Assembly: GCA_024274855.1 (NCBI GenBank)
Contig: JAJSAJ010001156.1
Span: 1 to 6,981 of the forward strand
Reading direction: 5' to 3'
Source of the DNA: Planctomycetota bacterium
GTDB lineage: Bacteria > Planctomycetota > Planctomycetia > Pirellulales > Pirellulaceae
DNA: 6,981 nucleotides
Shown here: positions 1 to 5,196 of the stretch, piece by piece
How positions within the stretch are numbered: position 1 is the stretch's first letter
Layout of the letters: each line of letters opens with the position of its first letter
Made by a program: the position numbers and the translations under genes
Notes under the pieces: generated by a model
Seen by the model: the letters and a program-made list of their open reading frames with translations, nothing else
Database searches by the model: none
Told to the model about the DNA's origin: nothing

Positions 1-348
1 ACGGGCGTTTTTTTCAAACGATGGGTCTACCAATCGGCTAGTGGTCCAAACCTGGCGCCTCTGGTTCTCGCACGCATCACGCAATGGAGACCGAAAGCGT
101 CGACGGGAACGACACACCTCCCGGATCCCCGCTCGTTGCTTACCGGAGTCCTAGGGACTGCAATCCTCGGTATTTTCATCGCGTGGTGGGTCTATCGGCG
201 CAGTAATCGCTCACTGATCGACCGAACCAGAACAGCACCACCCAGACAACAACTGCCATCGTTCAACGATCAGCCAGTTCGGGAAAGTGTCGCCGAGTCC
301 CTCGAAAAACTTCGTGACCCGTCCATAAGGAACGATGGCCATGGTTGA
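1..348 (+). CDS. C-terminal part of a membrane-anchored protein, paralog of the next gene (5' end outside window)
   Basis: The frame is open from the first base and ends at TGA 346-348, giving 115 residues of a longer protein. It begins with TGVFFKRWVY, followed by a short NLAPLVLARI stretch. A single hydrophobic segment follows (about residues 46-65, LLTGVLGTAILGIFIAWWVY), then a basic stop-transfer stretch (RRSNRS) and a polar cytoplasmic tail of about 45 residues. The same order (G-F-F-K-x-W-x-Y, L-x-P-x-V, linker, one TM helix, basic tail) closes the protein encoded immediately downstream, so I infer tandem paralogs. The bulk of the protein probably lies outside the membrane, with the tail inside. 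The TTG at 136 is not a credible start because similarity to the paralog extends upstream of it. The stop lies inside the start region of the next gene, which suggests translational coupling. I recognise this only as a planctomycete-type protein of unknown function. Confidence 0.8.
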   Translation, partial: TGVFFKRWVYQSASGPNLAPLVLARITQWRPKASTGTTHLPDPRSLLTGVLGTAILGIFIAWWVYRRSNRSLIDRTRTAPPRQQLPSFNDQPVRESVAESLEKLRDPSIRNDGHG

Positions 349-1879
349 CATACTTGGCAGACAATTGAGTAGATTGATGCCGCAGACTCGGCAGGCAGCC
401 ACGGTTATTCTGCTGCTGATAAGTGCAGCCAGCCCCTTATCGGCCAGCCGTCCGACGACCCCGTCAAGAACCCCGTCAAGAACCCCGTCACAAACCCAGT
501 TTGAAACACCTAGTCAGCTGTTGCGACTGCTTGGGATCAGCGACAGCCTGGTCGACTCGGTCGTCGATGGCCAACCACTCGCGGATGAAGACGACGAGGC
601 ACTGATCCGCATCCTGCACCGGATGCCGCAAATTGGTCCGGACGATATCGCCCGTTGGCAACAGACACGCGTTCCGTGGCCGGTCTTGGCCAAGACGCCG
701 AAGGCAGAACGAACCCATTTTTTTGTTCTTCACGGACGTGTCCGGCAAGTCGTGAGGTACGATCTCAGGCCACAACTTGCCGCACTGTTCGACTTTGACC
801 ACTACTATCAAGTCGAGATGGAGATACCTGACACGGAATACAGAGTGACCATCTGCACACGCAACATACCGAACACATGGAAGGAAACAAGCAACTGGGA
901 CGCGCGTGCACGCGCATCGGCGATGTTTCTGAAGGCAGGTGCCCGCGCATCTGGACGGACCAAATTGTATTTCGTGGCTCGCCGTATCGCGTGGCTTCCG
1001 GACCGCGTTGATCGTCGTTACGGCATCGGCCCCAGCCAGGTATTGCTAGGCGACCTTGGGATGGACATCGGCCTGTTTGATGCGGTCCGGAAACGGAACC
1101 GCAAGGGCATCAGCACCGCGGAGCGTGAGTGTTTCTATCAGCTGCTGGCGGCGGCGGCCCGAGCTCGTCCCACCCAACTGAATCGACTGGCCAAGCCGCC
1201 AGACCTGCAAGCAATATTACAGCAACCGGAAAAGCAACATGGCGACCTGCTGCGTCTACACGGTACGATCTGTCGAATAACCAAAGTCTTGGTCGACGAT
1301 CCGGACGTACGCGAACGGTTTGGCATTGACCACTATTATCAGCTGGATGCACTGTTGCCTCTTGGGAATCGAGTGATTGAGTTCCGCGATCTCGATGGAA
1401 AACTGAGCGGTCCGGTCTACGACACAAGCTTTCCGCTGACTTTCTGTGTGGCACGATTGCCACCTCGGTGGTCGGCCCTGGCGGATCAGAACTCCATCAA
1501 CGAGTCGGCCACGTTTTCAGGGTTTTTCTTCAAATTGTGGGCCTATCCCAACAGTCTGGTCAGCCGGCACGCCCCGCGTCAGCGCCAGCTGAGCCCCATG
1601 GTGATCGGGCTGGAACCGGACGAGTTATTTTCGGCCGTCGCGCCGAACTCGAACTGGGGGATTCTAGCCGGAATCGGCTTTCTTATCGTCCTCGGAACCC
1701 TGTGGGTGATCGTGGGACGCACGCGAAAATCCGATCAAATCTTCGAGGATCGCCTGCGACAACGGCGGCTCCAGCAGCCAGACGTCCTGCCCGTCGATTC
1801 AGCGGACAAGAGGCCGGACGGCGGACCGCGAGGTGGCTGCGGCAGATCGATCACGCCCCGAAGTGACCACCGGAACTGA
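335..1879 (+). CDS. Secreted/membrane-anchored protein with two copies of an uncharacterised domain and a C-terminal TM helix
   Basis: The product is 514 residues. A basic start and hydrophobic stretch (about residues 17-37, ending LSASRP) looks like a signal peptide or N-terminal anchor. It is followed by a Pro/Ser/Thr/Arg linker of TPSR units (42-54). A predicted helical segment (62-110) has two short acidic/hydrophobic helices. Copy A spans about 133-223 (HGRV, FDFDHYYQV, VTICTRNIP, W, MFLK). Copy B spans about 309-428 (HGTI, FGIDHYYQL, LTFCVARLPPRW, GFFFKLWAY, LSPMVIG). Both copies share HG, a DHYYQ block, C-x-R-x-(I/L)-P and a phe-lys block, so this is an internal duplication. A single TM helix (442-461) and a basic tail rich in Arg/Gln follow. 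AAGGAA at 327-332 is the ribosome binding site. It serves ATG 335, or ATG 341 with a more usual spacing, giving an overlap of 14 or 8 bases with the upstream paralog. No enzyme motif is visible, so the function is unknown. The DHYYQ domain could be a beta-rich binding fold, which is a guess. Confidence 0.8.
   Translation: MAMVDILGRQLSRLMPQTRQAATVILLLISAASPLSASRPTTPSRTPSRTPSQTQFETPSQLLRLLGISDSLVDSVVDGQPLADEDDEALIRILHRMPQIGPDDIARWQQTRVPWPVLAKTPKAERTHFFVLHGRVRQVVRYDLRPQLAALFDFDHYYQVEMEIPDTEYRVTICTRNIPNTWKETSNWDARARASAMFLKAGARASGRTKLYFVARRIAWLPDRVDRRYGIGPSQVLLGDLGMDIGLFDAVRKRNRKGISTAERECFYQLLAAAARARPTQLNRLAKPPDLQAILQQPEKQHGDLLRLHGTICRITKVLVDDPDVRERFGIDHYYQLDALLPLGNRVIEFRDLDGKLSGPVYDTSFPLTFCVARLPPRWSALADQNSINESATFSGFFFKLWAYPNSLVSRHAPRQRQLSPMVIGLEPDELFSAVAPNSNWGILAGIGFLIVLGTLWVIVGRTRKSDQIFEDRLRQRRLQQPDVLPVDSADKRPDGGPRGGCGRSITPRSDHRN
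459..494 (+). repeat. Three tandem 12-bp units coding a TPSR linker
   Basis: Units start at 459, 471 and 483. The first two are identical (CCCCGTCAAGAA) and the third is degenerate (CCCCGTCACAAA). They encode consecutive Pro-Ser-Arg-Thr units directly after the predicted signal peptide of the 335-1879 gene. Because 12 is a multiple of three, copy-number change would lengthen or shorten this exported, probably flexible linker without a frameshift. Confidence 0.7.
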
Positions 1880-1891
1880 CACAGCCCCCAC

Positions 1892-1919
1892 TTGACTTGT
1901 TCACGGATCACTTCATATT
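1892..1919 (+). promoter_or_regulatory. Candidate sigma70-type promoter upstream of mdh
   Basis: TTGACT (1892-1897, five of six matches to the -35 consensus) is followed after 16 bases by CATATT (1914-1919, four of six to TATAAT). It lies in the most AT-rich part of the gap, just after the upstream gene ends. It could drive the small ORF and mdh together, with a leader of about 390 bases to mdh. The -10 is poor, so this is only a candidate. Confidence 0.25.
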
Positions 1920-2012
1920 CGTACAGTTAGTCATCGTGCATGGTGAGCAACTCGTGCACACGATTCCAGAAGCTAAATGTTCACAAGTGGCGAGCTCGAG
2001 CAGAAAGGCTCA

Positions 2013-2285
2013 ATGACCAACTGGCGTCGTATCGACGCGGCTGTCGGGCTGAAACAGCAGGACCACTCTGCTTATTGGTCGTTTCCGTGCGACCACATGG
2101 AGCGTGCGTTGCTGCGACCCCAACCGCTCGGTCCAGGCATGGGTACATCGATCGTGCAAACTGAAACTCTAACGAGACAGGGCCTCGGACCACTGCGTTC
2201 CTACCGCTCGGATCAGAATAACCCGCTCCCGCTGGTCGCTGAAACTTGCCTCGGCTACGACAACGTTCTCGCACTAAGTTACTAA
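2013..2285 (+). CDS. Possible small hypothetical protein upstream of mdh
   Basis: The open frame gives 90 residues from ATG 2013, or 102 from ATG 1977. AGAAAGG (2002-2008) lies 4 bases before ATG 2013, a short but possible ribosome binding site, whereas ATG 1977 has none. The frame ends at TAA 2283-2285, 33 bases before the mdh start, so the two could be co-transcribed. The product has no signal peptide, TM segment or motif I recognise. Its composition is mixed (a DHMERALLRPQP stretch in the middle), and codon choice is not obviously different from nearby genes. The alternative is a chance open frame in a GC-rich leader, which I consider somewhat more likely. Confidence 0.3.
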   Translation: MTNWRRIDAAVGLKQQDHSAYWSFPCDHMERALLRPQPLGPGMGTSIVQTETLTRQGLGPLRSYRSDQNNPLPLVAETCLGYDNVLALSY

Positions 2286-2305
2286 TCCCATTGGTGTTCC
2301 AAGAC

Positions 2306-2310
2306 AGGAG
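2306..2310 (+). promoter_or_regulatory. Ribosome binding site of mdh
   Basis: AGGAG sits 8 bases before ATG 2319, an ideal Shine-Dalgarno and spacing. It fixes the ancestral start of mdh at 2319, upstream of the in-frame TGA, and shows that the stop falls within the true coding region and not in the leader. Confidence 0.8.
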
Positions 2311-2318
2311 CCTACGTC

Positions 2319-3266
2319 ATGCGACGCGCAAAAATCACGATTGTTGGAGCTTGAAATGTCGGTGCGACCGCCGCACATTGGTGCGCAGCCGCCGAACTGG
2401 GCGACATCGTGTTGGTCGATATCCCGGCAGCTGGGGATATGCCCATGGGCAAAGCGCTCGACCTGATGGAGGCATCTCCGATCATCGGCTACGACGCGAA
2501 CATTGTTGGAACGACCGATTATGGTGCGACGACCGATAGCGACGTGGTTGTCATCACTGCCGGAATTCCGCGCCGACCGGGTATGAGCCGCGATGATTTG
2601 CTCGGAACTAACGCAAAAATCGTACGCTCTGTTTCCGAACAGATCAAAACCACAAGCCCAGACGCGATTGTGATTGTCGTCAGCAACCCATTGGATGCGA
2701 TGGTGCAATGCGCGCAACAGGTTACGGGATTTCCACACCAGCACGTCTTGGGCCAAGCCGGCGTCCTCGATACGGCCCGATATCGGACATTTCTGGCCAT
2801 GGAACTTGGGGTCAGCGTAAAGGACATCAGCGCGCTGTTGATGGGCGGCCATGGCGATACGATGGTCCCCTTGCCCACGCATACATCGGTTGGCGGCATT
2901 CCTGTTACTGAACTCATTGACAGGAAACGACTTGATGAAATCATCGAACGGACTCGAAAAGGGGGGGCCGAAATCGTTGGACTGCTAAAGACAGGCAGCG
3001 CCTACTACGCACCATCTGCCGCAATTTGCCAAATGGTCCAAGCGATTGTGCGCGACGAAAAACGATTGCTTCCGTGTGCCGCCTATTGCGATCAGCAATA
3101 TGATGTTGGCGGATATTACGTCGGTGTACCCGTAATCCTGGGCACTAACGGCGTCGAACGCATCGTCGAATTGGACATGACCTCTGAAGAAAAGGCCGAT
3201 TTCCAAAAGAGCGTGGACGCTGTCAAGTCGCTCGTCAAGACGATGGACAGCCTCCTTGCATCCTAG
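2319..3266 (+). pseudogene. mdh: Malate dehydrogenase (LDH-like type), interrupted by in-frame TGA at codon 12
   Basis: The family oxidises malate to oxaloacetate with NAD in the cytoplasmic TCA cycle. Reading from ATG 2319 gives 315 codons, the normal length for this family. The N-terminus is MRRAKITIVGA, TGA (2352-2354), NVGATAAHWCAAAELGDIV, so the stop replaces the second Gly of the GxGxxG dinucleotide loop and one base change (GGA to TGA) explains it. Everything after it is intact and in frame: D34 in VLVDIP (NAD ribose contact), the mobile loop GIPRRPGMSRDDLL with R85/R86 and R91 for substrate, SNPLD with N123, D151 and R154 in GVLDTAR, catalytic H178 in GGHGDT, and a complete C-terminus ending at TAG. 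No ATG restart in this frame would restore the Rossmann loop. GTG 2406 or TTG 2409 would yield a truncated protein without NAD-loop residues. Either this is a recent nonsense mutation or a base-call error. The family assignment is very secure; whether the gene is functional is unresolved. Confidence 0.9.
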
Positions 3267-3290
3267 TCCCGACCCGGCATGCACCGGCCA

Positions 3291-3344
3291 GGCCGCTCGC
3301 GGAGCGTGGCGGTAACGCAATTTTGCCCTGCGCATTGCCAGGGC
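3291..3344 (+). terminator. Two hairpins after mdh, possible transcription end
   Basis: The first hairpin, 3292-3310, pairs GCC+GCTC with GAGC+GGC around GCGG with a two-base bulge. The second, 3325-3344, pairs GCCCTG with CAGGGC around an 8-base loop. They begin about 25 bases after the mdh stop, which suits a terminator position. Neither is followed by a T-run on the + strand, so they are not typical intrinsic terminators, and confidence is low. Confidence 0.25.
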
Positions 3345-3430
3345 CGTGATTCGTTCATCCGACAGACGCTTTCCGCCACAAACACGGACCGTTTTTCACT
3401 CGGTGCGGAAATTCGAAGGAAGTCGATCCG

Positions 3431-3454
3431 ACTGTCGGCTGAACTGTCGGCTGA
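3431..3454 (+). repeat. Perfect 12-bp tandem repeat, candidate activator site
   Basis: ACTGTCGGCTGA occurs twice with no spacer (3431-3442 and 3443-3454). The second copy ends two bases before a consensus -35 box (3457-3462). Direct repeats in that position are typical of sites for OmpR/PhoB-type response regulators, and the CTGTC core recalls the PHO box. However, the period here is 12 rather than the usual 11, so the regulator is unknown. Confidence 0.6.
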
Positions 3455-3456
3455 CA

Positions 3457-3485
3457 TTGACATGAAAGGCGTCCTGTTTTAAAAC
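3457..3485 (+). promoter_or_regulatory. Candidate promoter, TTGACA -35 with 17-base spacer
   Basis: TTGACA (3457-3462) matches the -35 consensus perfectly. With a 17-base spacer the -10 would be TAAAAC (3480-3485, four of six), lying in the palindrome GTTTTAAAAC. Transcription would start near 3492 and run about 345 bases to the hydrolase start, giving a long 5' leader or a separate small RNA. The tandem repeat immediately upstream supports a regulated promoter. Confidence 0.4.
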
Positions 3486-3715
3486 GCTTCTCTTCCACTG
3501 CCAAATGCAGCACAATCCGCGGGGATTCGGCTGTTGGTGGTGGTCGCGTTTGTCCCGTAAAGCAAGACTATGACTCCCGGTCATCCGATCTGGTGCAGCC
3601 AGCAAATAAGGGGCCCCGAGCGGTTGCGCGGAGTTGGTCGCGGCCCTGCCGCCCTATGCGAACGTATTCCCTCGCTTACTGTAGTGCTGCCACATGTAAA
3701 CTCTGAGCTGACTGT

Positions 3716-3767
3716 CAAACCGAACGTTTTGGTTACCGCCATCCAATTACTTTTTTTGCTCGGTTTG
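3716..3767 (+). repeat. 8-bp inverted repeat enclosing a T7 run, upstream of hydrolase
   Basis: CAAACCGA (3716-3723) and TCGGTTTG (3760-3767) are perfect complements separated by 36 bases that include GGTTACC and seven T's. It lies 70 to 120 bases before the hydrolase start and could fold in its leader, or be a chance pairing. Confidence 0.3.
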
Positions 3768-3836
3768 CGTGCCCCTGTTCAAGCCACCCGGATCACGCCT
3801 CAGCGATGATCGAACCATTAAGCGACAAGGCAACCC

Positions 3837-4607
3837 ATGAATCGCTTTCAGCTTCAGCAAGAGATGACAACATCCAACGTTGTGAGGTCTCTGCAATTCG
3901 AACAGTCCCTCGCCCAGGCTTCCGAGCGAGAAGGCCTGCATTACTCGTTGTTCGCTCCCCTCCATTACGAACCAAATTATGCATACCCCCTGGTGATCTG
4001 GCTTCACGGACCAAAGGATGACGAACATCAACTGCAGCGAATTATGCCGCTGATCAGTATGCGAAACTTCGTTGCGATCAGCCTTCGTGCACCGAATCGA
4101 TCGCCCAATGGCCCGGGCTACCAATGGACAGCGTCAGATAGTGACCTGTTTCATGCCGAAACTAGCATTGTCGATGCGTTTGACATCATCGCTGAACAAT
4201 ATCACATCGCGCGCAATCGAGTTTTTCTGGCAGGCTACCAACAGGCCGGCACGCTCGCTTTTCGTGTCGCGTTGAAACGCCCCCGGCAATTTGCCGGCGT
4301 ACTGTCGGTCGGCGGTCTGTTCCCCACCGGCAATCTTCCGCTGCTCTATCTTGACCAGGCTCGACATCTCCCTTTATTTATCGCACACTGCCGAGACTCT
4401 CTATCCTACCCCGTAGAAAAGGCGTGCAGTGAGCTTCGTCTGTTTCACACGGCGGGAATGCATGTTACGCTTCGGCAGTATCCATGTGGTGATCAAATGA
4501 GCACTCAGATGCTGCGCGACATGAATGGCTGGATGATGGAGCAGATCACGGGCGTTCCGGCATCGGACACTGAGTGTCTGTCGGCCCCTCCGGACGACGA
4601 AATCTAG
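3837..4607 (+). CDS. Alpha/beta-hydrolase, phospholipase/carboxylesterase-like, lacking catalytic Ser and His (probable pseudoenzyme)
   Basis: The product is 256 residues, cytoplasmic by sequence (no signal peptide or TM segment). Family features run in order: beta-strand and oxyanion segment PLVIWLHG (51-58), a QLQRIMPLISMRNFVAI helix-strand, GPGYQW (92-97), the nucleophile elbow at LAGYQQAGTLAFRVAL (131-146), FAGVLSVGG (152-160), CRDS (185-188) and RQYPCGDQ (213-220) before the last helix. Active members have G-x-S-x-G at the elbow (commonly GFSQGG). Here it is G-Y-Q-Q-A-G, with Gln135 (codon 4239-4241) in place of Ser. Where the catalytic His normally stands after the last strand there is CGD with Asp219. 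D187 may still occupy the acid position. Hydrolysis by the standard mechanism is therefore unlikely, and a binding or regulatory role is possible. The frame is intact and well conserved around the missing residues, which argues for maintained function, not decay. AAGG (3827-3830) 6 bases before ATG 3837 fixes the start. Fold assignment is firm; loss of activity is inferred. Confidence 0.8.
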   Translation: MNRFQLQQEMTTSNVVRSLQFEQSLAQASEREGLHYSLFAPLHYEPNYAYPLVIWLHGPKDDEHQLQRIMPLISMRNFVAISLRAPNRSPNGPGYQWTASDSDLFHAETSIVDAFDIIAEQYHIARNRVFLAGYQQAGTLAFRVALKRPRQFAGVLSVGGLFPTGNLPLLYLDQARHLPLFIAHCRDSLSYPVEKACSELRLFHTAGMHVTLRQYPCGDQMSTQMLRDMNGWMMEQITGVPASDTECLSAPPDDEI

Positions 4608-4967
4608 ACCGATTTACGATGTGGGCCCGTCTGGCAAGAGCCGTTGCATCCGAAAAGGTAGTCGTTCACGGGGTTTTCGTCTGCGATCGCGTTAGCACCG
4701 GCGTTTTCCCCAGTTTCCCACACGCCCGATTTATCATTGGTCATTTGACATACCTCATTTATCATCGAGAGAGGCAGCGCAGTGGAGCCATACTCTTTCC
4801 TCTGACCACTGATAAATGCCGCTCCACGCACGCTCGCCGTGAACGGTTCCCCGAAAAGGCACGTGTCACAAGGCGGCAGGGGGCCTTGATCGCAATCCGG
4901 TCCAGCAGCAGGCAAACAGGTCCCGGCTGCAGTTCCAAACCTCTTGTAGCGTCCGGGATTACGCCAT

Positions 4968-4988
4968 GTCCCGCTCGGCAAGCGGGAC
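4968..4988. repeat. REP-like intergenic hairpin
   Basis: GTCCCGCT (4968-4975) and AGCGGGAC (4981-4988) form a perfect 8-bp GC-rich stem around the 5-base loop CGGCA. No T-run follows on either strand (CTACCTGG on +, ATGGCG on -), so it does not look like a terminator. From memory, GTCCCGCT...AGCGGGAC hairpins flanked by ATGTCCC and GGGACCTAC recur in planctomycete intergenic regions and produce many spurious short ORFs. I therefore infer a dispersed REP-type repeat. Confidence 0.5.
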
Positions 4989-5027
4989 CTACCTGGACCA
5001 CCTTACGATCAATGCCCGGCAGGGTGG

Positions 5028-5042
5028 CTTGACTGTGTCAAG
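5028..5042. repeat. Short perfect inverted repeat, possible operator
   Basis: CTTGAC and GTCAAG are perfect complements separated by TGT. The 15-bp element could be a dimeric regulator site or a tight hairpin about 155 bases before the DUF255 start. TTGACT inside it resembles a -35 box, but no -10 lies at the right distance. Confidence 0.35.
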
Positions 5043-5066
5043 AACATAACGATCCTTGAGATATAT

Positions 5067-5104
5067 CGTGCAGGGCCCCGAGTTTGCACGGCGACGAACG
5101 TGCA
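5067..5104. repeat. Cluster of three CGTGCA half-sites
   Basis: CGTGCA (5067-5072), its complement TGCACG (5085-5090) and CGTGCA again (5099-5104) lie within 38 bases. The first pair can form a 6-bp stem around a 12-base loop containing GGGCCCC, and the second pair can form an alternative stem. The arrangement could be operator half-sites or competing hairpins in the leader of the DUF255 gene. Confidence 0.3.
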
Positions 5105-5158
5105 CCCCTTTCGAGGCCTGGATCCTGTCGAGGCCTGGATCGTCGACGCGGCACGTTC
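5096..5158. repeat. 14-bp direct repeats nested inside an 8-bp inverted repeat
   Basis: TCGAGGCCTGGATC occurs perfectly at 5111-5124 and 5128-5141 (period 17). The pair is enclosed by GAACGTGC (5096-5103) and its perfect complement GCACGTTC (5151-5158). The whole element ends 38 bases before the DUF255 start codon, where a promoter or operator would be expected. Confidence 0.5.
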
Positions 5159-5196
5159 CAGTGTGGGCCATCCGTGGCACTTGTAGAGGGCACCCC

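Larger units (their letters stand above)
1880..2318. other. 439-base gap before mdh
   Basis: No convincing terminator follows the upstream gene. The gap contains a weak promoter-like pair near its start, a 7-bp direct repeat (TCGTGCA at 1934-1940 and 1952-1958), a possible small ORF (2013-2285) and the mdh ribosome binding site. Apart from the small ORF I see no gene on either strand. The minus-strand frames here have no recognisable product. Confidence 0.6.
3267..3836. other. 570-base gap between mdh and the hydrolase gene
   Basis: No credible gene is seen on either strand. The gap holds GC hairpins just after mdh, a 12-bp tandem repeat next to a promoter-like TTGACA, a palindrome GTTTTAAAAC (3476-3485), a small hairpin AATCC-GCGG-GGATT (3514-3527), the palindrome GGGGCCCC (3610-3617), a T7 run (3751-3757) inside an 8-bp inverted repeat, and the ribosome binding site of the next gene (AAGG, 3827-3830). 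Confidence 0.6.
4608..5196. other. 589-base repeat-rich gap before the DUF255 gene
   Basis: No supported gene. ATTTATCAT occurs twice in direct orientation (4729-4737 and 4757-4765), with TGATAAAT inverted at 4810-4817. GTGGAGC (4782-4788) can pair with GCTCCAC (4821-4827). The right half holds the hairpins and repeats listed separately. The open frames across this stretch (for example + strand 4574-5032) run through the hairpin repeat and have no recognisable product. Confidence 0.6.

Noticed and set aside
2352..2354. Genome-wide UGA-to-glycine code
   Set aside because: Two neighbouring genes use TGA as stop, one in an overlap with the next start, and no other in-frame TGA occurs in the long frames read here. 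The proteins look planctomycetal, not SR1/Gracilibacteria.
2352..2376. Selenocysteine insertion at the mdh TGA; a hairpin GTGCG-ACCGC-CGCAC lies at 2362-2376
   Set aside because: The position is an invariant glycine in a nucleotide-binding loop, not a redox site. The hairpin is small and its loop lacks the GU expected of bacterial SECIS elements.
2274..2882. 202-codon minus-strand open frame
   Set aside because: It is antisense to the clearly coding mdh region and its translation has no recognisable features.
3425..3463. PHO box for PhoB
   Set aside because: The CTGTC cores are 12 bases apart, not 11, and the spacer is not AT-rich, so PhoB specifically is not supported.
3806..4021. 71-codon + strand frame starting 31 bases before the hydrolase
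   Set aside because: It mostly overlaps the hydrolase in another frame, and its start lacks a ribosome binding site.
4745..4750. TTGACA as a promoter -35
   Set aside because: No -10-like hexamer lies 16 to 18 bases downstream; the sequence there is GAGAGAGG-like.
4574..5032. 152-codon + strand open frame overlapping the hydrolase end
   Set aside because: It starts at GTG inside the hydrolase, has no ribosome binding site, runs through the hairpin repeat and shows no recognisable domain.
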